From positions 3,298,501 to 3,362,500 of the forward strand of contig NZ_CP151943.1 in the NCBI RefSeq assembly GCF_038592905.1: a DNA stretch of 64,000 bases, given 5' to 3'. The position numbers and the translations under genes are program-made. Shown in pieces: positions 1 through 8,518 of the stretch. Below the pieces are notes generated by a model. The model was given only the letters and a program-made list of their open reading frames with translations. It ran no database searches and was not told the origin of the DNA. Position 1 is the first letter of the stretch, and each line of letters starts with the position of its first letter. The DNA is from Neobacillus sp. FSL H8-0543. GTDB taxonomy: Bacteria > Bacillota > Bacilli > Bacillales > Cytobacillaceae.

Positions 1-886
1 GGTTGAAGATGCTTCAGATCTTGAACATTGGGTCGGAGAAGAAAAAGGAAAGTTCAATATGGTGTTTCAGTTTGAGCATCTTGCTCTTTGGGATGCAGAG
101 GCGAAAAAAGAATTGGATATTATTGAACTGAAGAATGTACTTACACGCTGGCAAAAGGGATTGGAAAACAAAGGCTGGAATGCCCTTTTTATTGAAAATC
201 ATGACAAAGCTCGTGTAGTTTCCACCTGGGGCAACGATCAGGAGTATTGGCGTGAGAGTGCGACCGCCTTTGGCGCAATATATTTCTTAATGCAAGGCAC
301 ACCGTTTATTTATCAAGGTCAAGAAATCGGGATGACCAATGTGCAATTTGATTCGATTGATGATTATGATGATGTTTCAGCAAAAAATATGTACCGATTG
401 AAAGGTGCTGAGGGAGTATCACATGAAGAAATCATGGAGATTATTTGGGCTTCTGGCCGTGATAATTCCCGGACGCCAATGCAGTGGTCTGAAGAAATGA
501 ATGCTGGTTTCACAACTGGCAGCCCATGGCTCAAGGTAAATCCAAATTATAGAGAAATAAATGTTGCCCATCAACAACAAGATGCTGGGTCAATATTAAA
601 CTTTTATAAGAAAATGGTTCAACTTAAAAAGTCAAACGAAGTATTTACTTATGGAACCTATGAGCTGCTTTTAGCCGAAGATCCACAGGTTTATGTCTAT
701 ACCCGGACTTTAGGCGAGGAAAAAGTAATAGTGATTGCAAATCTTACAATAAAACCTGCCGAGATTGCGATAGATACATCTTGTAAATATGAAAATTTAT
801 TATTAAATAATTACAGTGTTGCAACACATCCAGCTAACAAAACGCTATCACTAAAGCCATATGAAACAAGAGTGTACCGTATTTAA
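1..886 (+). CDS. Oligo-1,6-glucosidase / alpha-glucosidase (GH13), 3' part
   Basis: The reading frame is already open at base 2, so the start lies upstream of the window; about 294 C-terminal residues are visible. The protein is a cytoplasmic GH13 glucosidase that would hydrolyse alpha-1,6 or alpha-1,4 bonds in short malto- or isomalto-oligosaccharides. Visible GH13 motifs are ENHDKAR (the transition-state Asp, conserved region IV), GTPFIYQGQEIGMTN, and SGRDNSRTPMQWS, followed by the C-terminal beta-sandwich domain. The catalytic nucleophile and acid/base lie upstream of the window. The motifs fit MalL-type oligo-1,6-glucosidases better than amylases. Trehalose-6-phosphate hydrolase is a close alternative that cannot be fully excluded from the C-terminal half. 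Confidence 0.85.
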   Translation, partial: VEDASDLEHWVGEEKGKFNMVFQFEHLALWDAEAKKELDIIELKNVLTRWQKGLENKGWNALFIENHDKARVVSTWGNDQEYWRESATAFGAIYFLMQGTPFIYQGQEIGMTNVQFDSIDDYDDVSAKNMYRLKGAEGVSHEEIMEIIWASGRDNSRTPMQWSEEMNAGFTTGSPWLKVNPNYREINVAHQQQDAGSILNFYKKMVQLKKSNEVFTYGTYELLLAEDPQVYVYTRTLGEEKVIVIANLTIKPAEIAIDTSCKYENLLLNNYSVATHPANKTLSLKPYETRVYRI

Positions 887-907
887 TAACATGCTGTGTT
901 AATTAGG

Positions 908-1041
908 CTGTTGATTGGAGCTCCAGGCACTTCGCTTTCCGCGGGCAGTCCGGGAGTCTCCTCGTCGCTTCGCTCCTGCGGGGTCTTCCGTGACTTGCTC
1001 TTCTGAGCAGGAGTCTTCGTGCCTTCCGCTCCAATCAACAG
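908..1041. repeat. Bacillus-type intergenic palindromic repeat, copy A
   Basis: This 134-bp element is bounded by perfect 13-bp inverted ends (CTGTTGATTGGAG and its complement). It is GC-rich compared with its surroundings and is an imperfect palindrome overall, with GGCAC near one end and GTGCC near the other. A second, longer copy lies at 11731-11924. It encodes no protein. Its form resembles a repeat that I recall as abundant in Bacillus-group genomes; that identity is from memory. Confidence 0.75.
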
Positions 1042-1080
1042 AGTTATAATTCAACAATTCCCCATAACCTAGCTTAGTAA

Positions 1081-1117
1081 AAAAAGACGATTCCAGTTTT
1101 TCGGATATCGTCTTTTT
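1081..1117 (-). terminator. Terminator of the DoxX gene
   Basis: An 11-bp perfect inverted repeat (AAAAAGACGAT / ATCGTCTTTTT, 15-nt loop) lies just past the stop of the minus-strand DoxX gene. The stem ends in a T-run on both strands, so it may also stop transcription from the GH13 side. Confidence 0.7.
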
Positions 1118-1129
1118 GCTCTTATGAAG

Positions 1130-1636
1130 CTAAACGGTTTCTCTTGAGGTTGGACCTGTTCTGGTAATTTTGCGTACGGCTGGAATGACCCAACGGTCTA
1201 AACCAATTCTCCCGGCATTATAGCCCGCAGTCAGGATAATGAAACCAAGGAAGATATCAGTTGGATTGTGTGATACCGTTCCCGCTAAGAAGAACGAGAA
1301 GTTCATTACTAATCCAAAGAACATTGCTGCCGTCGTTAAACAACCTAATATAAGTCCTAGGCCGATTAAGGTTTCGCCCCATGGGACGAGAGTGTTAAAG
1401 ATACCAATATTCGGTAAGGCAAAGTTCTCAAGGAAGTTTACATACCAGCCATAAACCATGCCACCATCTGGGCCTTTAACGGGATTAGCGATTGCCCCTT
1501 TCAAGAAGCCAGAAGCATCGAACCCGCCAGTAAGTTTATGGATGCCTGCGTTAAACCAAGCGTACCCTAGGTATAAACGAATGACTGTTAAAATAACAGC
1601 TGCAACCGTACTTTCTCTTAAAAAATTAATAAACAT
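1130..1636 (-). CDS. DoxX family membrane protein
   Basis: 168 residues with about four hydrophobic segments. The N-terminal motif RLYLGYAWFNAGIHKL is typical of the DoxX/TQO small-subunit family. In archaea DoxD/DoxX are parts of thiosulfate:quinone oxidoreductase; Bacillus homologues are mostly uncharacterised membrane proteins, some linked to oxidative stress. The ATG at 1634-1636 is preceded by an AAAGGGGAA ribosome binding site. The gene is monocistronic, followed by a hairpin terminator at 1081-1117. Family membership is clear; the substrate is unknown. Confidence 0.85.
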   Translation of the reverse strand: MFINFLRESTVAAVILTVIRLYLGYAWFNAGIHKLTGGFDASGFLKGAIANPVKGPDGGMVYGWYVNFLENFALPNIGIFNTLVPWGETLIGLGLILGCLTTAAMFFGLVMNFSFFLAGTVSHNPTDIFLGFIILTAGYNAGRIGLDRWVIPAVRKITRTGPTSRETV

Positions 1637-1908
1637 AAATCATTCCCCTTTCATTTTATAAGTAGGTTCATACATTGTTTGTTCCAAGTAAGATTAGTAT
1701 TCCTACGCTTAAGTGAAAAATACAAAAGAGTGTATTTAGGATCAAACACAAATAACCCCATTGTGTTCTTTACGGTACAATCATCATCCAGTAAGTATGA
1801 TTTTCAGCATATCGTAAATGGAAAACTAATAATAAGATTGTTATCATACCTAATATTTGATATTTTTGTATTATGTTAATCCAGATGATAAGGGGAAGGG
1901 GGCTAGAT

Positions 1909-4146
1909 ATGAATATAAAAAGCAGCAGATATCGGTATATGTTTATCTTTGTCGTGAGTATATTAGTTTTTAGTGCAATAATCGATGCTTTATTCCCTTC
2001 CCTTCATCATTCTTTCGTAATAGTTAATTATGTCTCCATCATTTTGGGCATTGGAGCCATATGCCTTCTGTACTTCCTAATTAAAGAATATGATGTGAAG
2101 TCAGATGAATTTTTTACAAATCAGAGAAAGCTGCAAAATATTTTTGATACCTTAGATGTAGCTATTTGGTCGCATGACTTAAAATCGAACCAGCTTTTAA
2201 TAACGCCAGGGATTGAAAAGCTATATGGCTATAAATTAGAGAAATTCTACGAGGACTATGATTTTTGGAAAAAGGTGATCTATCCAGAGGATTTGCCTGT
2301 TTTAGAGGTTAGAGGGAAAAAGTTAGCAGCTGGGGAGACCGTAACAAGTGAGTATCGGATTATACGGCCAGGGGGAGAGGTACGCTGGATTCAAGATAGG
2401 GGCATACCAACTCTTGATAATAAAGGTGAATTTATTGATTTTAGCAGTGTGTTATTCGATATTACTGATCGTAAAGAGAGCCAGGGGCTTTACTATAGCT
2501 TAGTCGAGATGTCTCCTGATATCATCGCGGTCGTCTATCACGGTGTAATTGAATATATTAACGAAGCTGGCTATAAACTTCTTGGGGCTAATAACCAAGA
2601 GGAGATTCTTGGTCAAATGGCTGTCAATTACGTTCCAGCACAAATTATTGATCAGATAAGAAGTAAGGTTTTCACACGGGATAACAAAAATGGCAGACTA
2701 AGATTAGAATTTCAGGTAAAACGTATAGACGGTGAGAGTATAGATGTCGAGATGGCGGCAAGGTCCATCCTTTATGAGGGGAGATTTGCGGTTCAAGTTG
2801 TCGGCAGAGATATTACCCACCGGAAGAAGTCAGAAAAAACGATTCAATATATGGCTTATTATGATACCTTAACGGGTTTACCGAATCGAAATCGATTTAG
2901 GCAGCAATTAAACGATGTATTAATCAATCATGAAAATAAAATGCATGCTGTTTTATTCTTAGATTTAGATCGATTTAAAATCATTAATGATACAAAAGGG
3001 CATTCGGTCGGGGATATGATCCTCCAAAAAGTAGCAGGAAGATTAGAACTTGCTGTTCAAGGAGAAGGACTTGTATCACGCCAGGGTGGCGATGAGTTTA
3101 TTATTTTGCTGGAAGATATCGATATCGAAAAGGCCAATAAAGTGGCTCAAAGGATTCTTGATAAATTTACAAATTCGTTTGAAGTGAACGGTGATGAGTT
3201 TTTCGTAACTCCGAGTATCGGAATCAGTATTTATCCAAGAGATGGACAAGATGAGGAAATGCTAATTAAAAATGCTGATAGTGCTATGTATCGAGCAAAA
3301 GAGCGCGGTAAAAATAATTTTCAATTTTACTCAAATACTCAGGATGGAAATTCAACGCAGAAAATGAAAGTAGAGAACTGGCTGCGAAGGGCATTGGAAC
3401 AGGACCAATTAGCACTTCATTATCAGCCGCAACTGGATTTGTTAACTGGAAAAATTGTTGGGGTTGAAGCGTTAATTCGCTGGAACCATCCCGAATATGG
3501 GTACATTCAGCCATCAGAATTTATTCCATTGGCAGAAGAGACCGGACTAATCGTTCCGTTAGGTAAGTGGATTTTGAAAGAGGCATGCTCACAAAGAAAA
3601 GCGTGGAAGGATGCGGGCTTTGATGATTTTCCTATTGCGGTTAATGTCTCAGTAAGGCAATTCCAGGACGAACAAATGATTGAGTTTATTATAGATATGC
3701 TAAAACAAGTAGGATTAGATGCTAAATACTTGGAACTGGAAATCACAGAGAGTCTTATGCAAAACCTGGAGAATTCCACTATTATTCTAAATCAATTGAA
3801 GGATATAGGCGTGCTCCTTTCTGTTGATGATTTTGGAACGGGCTATTCATCCCTGGGTTATTTAAAACATCTTCCGATTGATAAAATCAAGATTGATAAA
3901 TCATTCGTCGATGATATTCTTAATCATTCAAACCAAGGAATGATGGTCAAAACGATTATTGATATGGGGTTAAATTTAAAGTTTACAGTTATTGCAGAAG
4001 GGATAGAAACCGAAGAGCAAGTGGATTTTTTGAGAAAGAATGCATGTGAAATCGGACAAGGCTATTACTATAGCAAGCCATTAACACCAGCAAAATTAGA
4101 GGAATTTCTCTTGCAATATAGTGTATATAATGATAAGACTATTTAA
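1909..4146 (+). CDS. Membrane-anchored PAS-PAS-GGDEF-EAL c-di-GMP enzyme
   Basis: 745 residues from the ATG at 1909, which has the strong site AGGGGAAGGGGG just upstream; an in-frame ATG at 1873 has none. Two N-terminal hydrophobic segments (about residues 8-55) are followed by two PAS domains (about 80-190 and 195-310), a GGDEF domain with the intact motif RQGGDEF (GGDEF from residue 393), and an EAL domain with an intact EAL (residue 520), NVSVRQF, LEITES, DDFGTG and IAEGIE. Both diguanylate cyclase and phosphodiesterase activities are therefore possible; the PAS domains would sense a ligand or redox state. It is monocistronic, with a strong terminator directly after the stop. Which activity dominates cannot be told from sequence. 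Confidence 0.92.
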   Translation: MNIKSSRYRYMFIFVVSILVFSAIIDALFPSLHHSFVIVNYVSIILGIGAICLLYFLIKEYDVKSDEFFTNQRKLQNIFDTLDVAIWSHDLKSNQLLITPGIEKLYGYKLEKFYEDYDFWKKVIYPEDLPVLEVRGKKLAAGETVTSEYRIIRPGGEVRWIQDRGIPTLDNKGEFIDFSSVLFDITDRKESQGLYYSLVEMSPDIIAVVYHGVIEYINEAGYKLLGANNQEEILGQMAVNYVPAQIIDQIRSKVFTRDNKNGRLRLEFQVKRIDGESIDVEMAARSILYEGRFAVQVVGRDITHRKKSEKTIQYMAYYDTLTGLPNRNRFRQQLNDVLINHENKMHAVLFLDLDRFKIINDTKGHSVGDMILQKVAGRLELAVQGEGLVSRQGGDEFIILLEDIDIEKANKVAQRILDKFTNSFEVNGDEFFVTPSIGISIYPRDGQDEEMLIKNADSAMYRAKERGKNNFQFYSNTQDGNSTQKMKVENWLRRALEQDQLALHYQPQLDLLTGKIVGVEALIRWNHPEYGYIQPSEFIPLAEETGLIVPLGKWILKEACSQRKAWKDAGFDDFPIAVNVSVRQFQDEQMIEFIIDMLKQVGLDAKYLELEITESLMQNLENSTIILNQLKDIGVLLSVDDFGTGYSSLGYLKHLPIDKIKIDKSFVDDILNHSNQGMMVKTIIDMGLNLKFTVIAEGIETEEQVDFLRKNACEIGQGYYYSKPLTPAKLEEFLLQYSVYNDKTI

Positions 4147-4187
4147 GACAGAAAAGGAGGCGGAGTTATCTGCCTCCTTTTCTGTCT
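4146..4187. terminator. Terminator between convergent genes
   Basis: A perfect 16-bp stem (4146-4161 with 4172-4187, 10-nt loop) begins at the stop codon of the c-di-GMP enzyme. The convergent gene ending at 4228 may share it. Confidence 0.85.
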
Positions 4188-4227
4188 TCTATGCTGTTAA
4201 AGTAAAGATCTCCACATGAAGAACTGT

Positions 4228-4617
4228 TTATTTTCCCCATTTCATGTTTACTGAAAGTGTACAGCAGTTGGCAGGTGCATTTTGCGTTGCAGGGCTCATT
4301 AGTTCAAAGGTGACACCGGTAGGCGTGTACTTTGCCACCACAGGCACCTGTAATCCCATCATTTTAATTAACTTATCTACTTCGACCTTTTTACCCTGCT
4401 GGGCGGCATCCATCATTTTATGGGCAAAATCCACATCGCCTAGCCGATCCAACATAATACTTCCTTGTTCCATTAGCAGCCGAAAAGATTTGACAGAATG
4501 AGAGAATATCTTTACATCAACAGGCGGGTAATCCCTCGGGATTGGTTGAGACCGATAATAACCTGGGTAAGCATGTGCAGGCGGGTAAACAGGATAAGGA
4601 TAATGATTATAGTACAT
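4228..4617 (-). CDS. Tyr/Pro-rich small protein, spore-coat-like (YuzC-like)
   Basis: 129 residues. The N-terminus is very rich in Tyr and Pro (PYPVYPPAHAYPGYY), followed by a helical segment (HSVKSFRLLMEQGSIML) and a short C-terminal region with NCCTLSV. The composition and layout recall small inner spore-coat proteins of Bacillus such as YuzC; I am moderately sure of that resemblance and have no search behind it. The ATG at 4617 has AAGGAGAG upstream. There are no partner genes on the same strand. Confidence 0.55.
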   Translation of the reverse strand: MYYNHYPYPVYPPAHAYPGYYRSQPIPRDYPPVDVKIFSHSVKSFRLLMEQGSIMLDRLGDVDFAHKMMDAAQQGKKVEVDKLIKMMGLQVPVVAKYTPTGVTFELMSPATQNAPANCCTLSVNMKWGK

Positions 4618-4695
4618 GGTAGCTCTCCTTCCTTAATAAATAACACAGGGTACTTTAGGTTATGAAATATGGACTATTTTGCTCCAACATAAAAA

Positions 4696-4721
4696 CGCTT
4701 GGATTCTAAGAAATCCAAGCG
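4696..4721 (-). terminator. Terminator of the DUF4097 gene
   Basis: A 10-bp stem (CGCTTGGATT / AATCCAAGCG) is followed on the minus strand by TTTTTATG, directly downstream of the stop at 4731. Confidence 0.8.
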
Positions 4722-4730
4722 CCTTGAGTA

Positions 4731-5579
4731 TTAATAAATTTCAACATTCCCGCTAGAAACAGATATCTCTATTTCGTATTTTCCAGAACCATGAATTCCG
4801 TTAATATTTTTCTTATCCGATCCATTCGTTGTTAAAGGAAAGTCACTAGAGATTTTGCCGCTACTTACCTCGCCGTTTAACACGAAATCGGCTGATTCTG
4901 GCAGGTCTAATTCAACATTTCCAGAGCTAACGTCAATTTCGATTGTATCGGTTAACTCATCCATTTGAATCTTTAATCTACCAGAAGATACATCTGCTTC
5001 CAATGGACCGCTATAGTGTTTAATATCAAGATTTCCCGAGCTTAAATCAAATGACCCCTTTTGTGTAGTTAAGGTATCAATATTTACGTTACCGGACGAA
5101 CCGTCATGTTGAAACTGGTTCACTTTGAGATTACTGAGGTCCACGTTCCCAGAGCCGATATCCAGTGTTAACTCATCCACTTCCATTGATTCTCCTGAAA
5201 AGCTCAAATTTCCAGACCCAAGGTTAATATCCATATCCTTGTTATAATCTTCAGGGATATAGATTTTCAGCTTCCTTTTTCCCTCGAAGTTAAACCAATT
5301 GAACCAATTCGTTTTTGTCTTAACCTCGACGATGTTTCCCTCCGCAGTTACCAATAACTTTCCTTTTCCAGTTAGAACGGCTCTAACATCCTTTCGATCC
5401 TCTGGAATAATAGTAGTGCTTACACCGCCAACGTTAACCTCAATTACATCAATGTTGTTACTAATCTTTGCACTCTCATCCTTACTTCCAGAAAATGCAA
5501 ATCCATCAAAACTAAATGACTGATTAAAGACGATATAAAATCCTGTTATCACCAATAGGAGAATGACTATTCTCTTCAT
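4731..5579 (-). CDS. DUF4097 beta-strand-repeat protein with N-terminal anchor (LiaG-like)
   Basis: 282 residues. One N-terminal hydrophobic helix (IVILLLVITGFYIVF) anchors a long beta-rich domain with recurring SSGNV/GSGN turns such as LGSGNLSFSG, DIGSGNVDLS, DVSSGNVELD and SVSSGNVEI. This is the DUF4097 adhesin-like repeat fold, seen for example in LiaG of the B. subtilis lia envelope-stress operon. No liaIHFSR genes lie nearby, so a role in cell-envelope stress is only an inference. The ATG at 5577-5579 is preceded by GAAGGGA. It is monocistronic with its own terminator. Confidence 0.75.
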   Translation of the reverse strand: MKRIVILLLVITGFYIVFNQSFSFDGFAFSGSKDESAKISNNIDVIEVNVGGVSTTIIPEDRKDVRAVLTGKGKLLVTAEGNIVEVKTKTNWFNWFNFEGKRKLKIYIPEDYNKDMDINLGSGNLSFSGESMEVDELTLDIGSGNVDLSNLKVNQFQHDGSSGNVNIDTLTTQKGSFDLSSGNLDIKHYSGPLEADVSSGRLKIQMDELTDTIEIDVSSGNVELDLPESADFVLNGEVSSGKISSDFPLTTNGSDKKNINGIHGSGKYEIEISVSSGNVEIY

Positions 5580-5764
5580 ACCTATCCCTTCCTTCTCTTC
5601 GTATAAGTCAATAATAAATCATTTCCAACATTCTACCAATGAGCCAGAGATTTATTTATCTCTAAGACCTAAGACGTACGTAATTCTTGAAATATATTGA
5701 TATTAATTTTTTTAGAATACCGAATATAAAAATTGTGATATTCTGTGTAGTGGAGGTGTCGATT

Positions 5765-6103
5765 ATGACGTTTGAAAAAATGAGCCCAAAGGAGCTTGCT
5801 GAACAGCTGCAAGGAGACGAACAGGTAATTCTCCTTGATGTCCGGGCAGAAGAAAAATATAATGACTTTCACATAAAAAATCCTAATCTTCAGAGCGTAA
5901 ACATACCTAAAACTGTTATTTTTGAAATAGAAGAAAAGGGGATGGCAGATGCCCTGAATGGATTACCAAAGGGGCGAGAGGTAGTTGTAACCTGTACGAC
6001 GGGAAATTCGGCAGCAAAATGTGCTAAAATCCTCGATAGTCTCGGCTATCAGGTGAAAATCTTAGATGGCGGGCTTACCGCTTGGAATGAATTTAGAAAA
6101 TAA
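5765..6103 (+). CDS. Rhodanese-like sulfurtransferase
   Basis: 112 residues from the ATG at 5765 (site TGGAGGTG at 5750-5757); an upstream in-frame ATG at 5687 gives an improbable N-terminus. It is a single rhodanese domain with LLDVRAEEKY near residue 25 and the active-site loop TCTTGNSAAKC, in which Cys77 is the likely persulfide-bearing cysteine. The loop lacks the classic CxxxxR form. It sits 18 nt upstream of a BASS-family transporter, so the two are probably co-transcribed and functionally linked, possibly in handling sulfur compounds. Confidence 0.85.
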   Translation: MTFEKMSPKELAEQLQGDEQVILLDVRAEEKYNDFHIKNPNLQSVNIPKTVIFEIEEKGMADALNGLPKGREVVVTCTTGNSAAKCAKILDSLGYQVKILDGGLTAWNEFRK

Positions 6104-6121
6104 ACGTGGAGAGAGAAGCCT

Positions 6122-7090
6122 ATGCAACAAAAGATAAATCACCTACTTGAAAAATTAATGCCGTTAATTACACCAATAAGTGTGGTAATTGGTGTAGTCT
6201 TTTCTGCTTTTCTTAAGGACTTTTCCTACTTGATTCCATGGATATTTGCGTTTATGACGTTTGCGGGGAGCTTGAGCTCGAATATTAAATCACTAACAGA
6301 GGTAATCACTCGTCCAATTCCAATCGTGGTGGGAATGAGTATTTTACATGTAATTATGCCATTATGGGCGTGGTCCGTCGGTCACATTGCTTTCCAAGGA
6401 GATGTCTACACAATCACTGGAATGATTCTGGGGATGGTCATTCCAACAGGGATAACAAGCTTCATCTGGGTTTCGATTCATAAGGGGAATATTCCCATGA
6501 CATTATCGCTAATATTAATTGATACCATCCTATCACCGTTAATTGTTCCGTTTTCCATTTCGCTGCTAATTGGTACAAAAATTGAAATGGACTCTCTGAG
6601 TATTATGCATGGTTTATTAGGGATGATTGTAATCCCATCGCTGGCCGGGATGCTTTTGAACCAGCTTTCAAAAGGAAAAGTAACAAAGACTTTAAGCCCG
6701 CGGCTGGCCCCTTTTTCAAAAATCAGCCTTGGCTTTGTAGTCATGTTAAATGGTGCAGTGGTCGCACCCTATTTGAAAATTATTGACCTAAAACTTATAA
6801 GTATCACTCTAGTTGTCTTTCTGATTGCATTATCGGGTTATCTCTTTTCCTTTTTGATTGGAAAAGTAATGAAGTTTGATCGCGCTACAGTGACATCCTT
6901 GACCTTTTTAGGAGGGATGAGAAATATAAGTGCTGGAGCAGTTATCGCCGTATCCTATTTTCCTGCCGCGGTTGCGGTCCCAGTTGTTGTAGGAATGCTG
7001 TTCCAACAAGTATTAGCATCGCTATACGGACATTTTCTCGATCAGTACTATAATAAAAAGGTGGTTCAACAACAATCTACATTTTTATGA
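6122..7090 (+). CDS. Bile acid:sodium symporter (BASS) family transporter
   Basis: 322 residues with about nine to ten hydrophobic helices and the conserved stretch GMVIPTGITSFIWVSIHKGN. It belongs to the BASS/SBF superfamily of sodium-coupled organic anion carriers; B. subtilis YocS is a relative. The ATG has GTGGAGAGAG upstream. It is the second gene of a two-gene unit with a rhodanese. The substrate is not evident: members move bile acids, pantoate, pyruvate or other organic anions, and the rhodanese partner hints at a sulfur-containing anion. Confidence 0.8.
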   Translation: MQQKINHLLEKLMPLITPISVVIGVVFSAFLKDFSYLIPWIFAFMTFAGSLSSNIKSLTEVITRPIPIVVGMSILHVIMPLWAWSVGHIAFQGDVYTITGMILGMVIPTGITSFIWVSIHKGNIPMTLSLILIDTILSPLIVPFSISLLIGTKIEMDSLSIMHGLLGMIVIPSLAGMLLNQLSKGKVTKTLSPRLAPFSKISLGFVVMLNGAVVAPYLKIIDLKLISITLVVFLIALSGYLFSFLIGKVMKFDRATVTSLTFLGGMRNISAGAVIAVSYFPAAVAVPVVVGMLFQQVLASLYGHFLDQYYNKKVVQQQSTFL

Positions 7091-7216
7091 CACTGAAGGC
7101 ATCTCATATATAATGCTTATTCTCCTTGATTTACCAATAATTGTAGATTAGTAGGAAACTTTTGTAGTAAGTGGTTCGCAAATTGTAGTAAGTATGAAGG
7201 AACTATGTAGATAGTG

Positions 7217-7452
7217 GAGTTAAGGACATTTCTCTTGCTCCAAGGGATAGGTTTGTCTTCAATATCCGTTCTTAAAGACAATTCGCATGCTCCAGGAACA
7301 CGTTTTGTCCTTAATAGCCCTTCTTAAAGACAATTCGCATGCTCCTTGAGGACGTTTTGTTCTTAATAGCCCTTCTTAAAGACATTCCGCTTGTTCCTTG
7401 AACATGTTTTGTCCTCAATATCCCTTTTTAAGGCATGCCGCTTGCTCTATAT
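7217..7452. repeat. 52-bp tandem repeat array (four units plus a partial)
   Basis: Four consecutive 52-bp units begin at 7217, 7269, 7321 and 7373, with a partial fifth from 7425. Shared blocks are TTAA(A/G)GACA, GCTCC and GTTTTGTCCT-CAATA. Units 2 and 3 are the most alike. The period is not a multiple of three, so this is not a coding repeat. It occupies the gap between the BASS gene and the SRPBCC/ArsR pair. Function unknown. Confidence 0.8.
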
Positions 7453-7537
7453 TTCTAGAACAGAAAGTTCCCTTTCTCTGGTTACAAGTAATAGCTATTT
7501 ATAGTGATATTGGGCAAATTAAATTTGATAATTCAGT

Positions 7538-7567
7538 TTGACATGAAACCAAATGGTTTTATATAAT
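7538..7567 (+). promoter_or_regulatory. Sigma-A promoter of the SRPBCC-ArsR operon
   Basis: TTGACA (7538-7543) and TATAAT (7562-7567) are both perfect consensus hexamers with an 18-bp spacer. The spacer contains the first of two palindromic operators. Confidence 0.85.
7546..7559. promoter_or_regulatory. Operator 1, AAACCA-AA-TGGTTT
   Basis: A perfect palindrome with 6-bp arms lies between the -35 and -10 boxes. It is most likely the binding site of the ArsR-type repressor encoded at 8043, which would then block polymerase directly. Confidence 0.75.
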
Positions 7568-7577
7568 CAAGAAAGTG

Positions 7578-7591
7578 AAACCAAATGGTTT
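7578..7591. promoter_or_regulatory. Operator 2, AAACCA-AA-TGGTTT
   Basis: An identical palindrome whose centre is 32 bp (about three helical turns) from operator 1, just past the expected transcription start. Same-face spacing suggests cooperative binding by two repressor dimers. Confidence 0.75.
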
Positions 7592-7622
7592 TATATTAAA
7601 GTGAGAAAGTAGGAGAACACAC

Positions 7623-8042
7623 ATGGAAAATACATTACAAGATATTAAGAAAACCGTTGTTTTTGAAGCACCGATTCAAAAGGTTTGGGAACAAGTATCA
7701 ACAGCTGAAGGAATTGCCGCATGGTTCATGCAAAATGACTTCAAACCTGAAGTGGGACATGAATTTCATTTGCAATCTCCTTTTGGTCCATCACCTTGTA
7801 AAGTAACAGAATTTGATCCTCCGAATCGACTATCATTTACATGGGATACCGACGGCTGGTTTGCTTCCTTTATTTTAAAAGAGATAGGTGACAAGACTGA
7901 ATTCACACTCATTCATGGCGGCTGGAAGAAAAAAGGTGAGACCGTTGAAAAAGCAAACGAGGACGCTGCAGTCATTCGAGAAAGAATGTCCGGCGGTTGG
8001 GCTGGAATACTTGAAAGCCTTCGCAAGCTAGTGGAGAAATAA
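7623..8042 (+). CDS. SRPBCC (AHSA1-like) domain protein
   Basis: 139 residues forming a single START/AHSA1-type fold: [26 protein letters not shown] at the N-terminus and [15 protein letters not shown] at the C-terminus. Such proteins bind hydrophobic ligands in a deep cavity. AHSA1-like SRPBCC genes are frequently paired with an ArsR regulator, and here the ArsR gene begins at the base after this stop codon. The start follows an AGGAG site at 7611-7615. The ligand is unknown. Expression is probably controlled through the two palindromes at 7546-7591. Confidence 0.88.
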   Translation: MENTLQDIKKTVVFEAPIQKVWEQVSTAEGIAAWFMQNDFKPEVGHEFHLQSPFGPSPCKVTEFDPPNRLSFTWDTDGWFASFILKEIGDKTEFTLIHGGWKKKGETVEKANEDAAVIRERMSGGWAGILESLRKLVEK

Positions 8043-8405
8043 GTGTCCTTATCATCACAAAAGCATGATGTCTTTCAAGCAATAGCCGATCCAACACGGA
8101 GAAAGGTACTACAGCTACTTGCTGAACACGAATTACCTATCTCAGAGATATCTGCTCATTTTCCAATGAGTCGTACCGCAGTAGCAAAGCATCTGCAAGT
8201 CCTTTCTGAGGCAGAATTGGTCAGTGGTCGAAAGGTAGGCCGTGAGAAAATTTACCGACTCCAGCCAGAACCTTTAACAGAACTAAAACAATGGCTCTCT
8301 TTTTACGAAAAGTTCTGGGATAATAAGCTGTCGGTGCTCAAGCATTTGGTGGAAGACCATTCAGATGATGGCTTGAAAGTGATTAAGCCTGAACCTGATA
8401 AATAA
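8043..8405 (+). CDS. ArsR family winged-helix repressor
   Basis: 120 residues starting with GTG immediately after the TAA of the SRPBCC gene, which implies translational coupling. FQAIADPTRRKVLQLLAEHELPISEIS and the recognition helix MSRTAVAKHLQVLSEA are typical of ArsR helix-turn-helix proteins. There is no CxC metal-binding motif in the alpha-3 helix, so it is probably not a metal sensor. The likely role is autorepression of this operon through the AAACCA-AA-TGGTTT sites. A terminator follows at 8414-8438. Confidence 0.88.
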   Translation: MSLSSQKHDVFQAIADPTRRKVLQLLAEHELPISEISAHFPMSRTAVAKHLQVLSEAELVSGRKVGREKIYRLQPEPLTELKQWLSFYEKFWDNKLSVLKHLVEDHSDDGLKVIKPEPDK

Positions 8406-8413
8406 AGATAAGG

Positions 8414-8445
8414 AAGACCGACAGATTAAGTCGGTCTTTTTTTTA
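8414..8445 (+). terminator. Terminator of the SRPBCC-ArsR operon
   Basis: Stem AAGACCGAC / GTCGGTCTT with a 7-nt loop, followed by a run of T. Confidence 0.9.
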
Positions 8446-8518
8446 GTTTTCCAGAATACAACTATTTAGAATATTGTGGTAAAATGGATGAAAAAGTAAT
8501 TCTTAGGAGAGGAAAATC

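Noticed and set aside
1679..1879. 66-codon open frame upstream of the c-di-GMP enzyme gene
   Set aside because: No ribosome binding site and no recognisable sequence; it covers the promoter region of the next gene.
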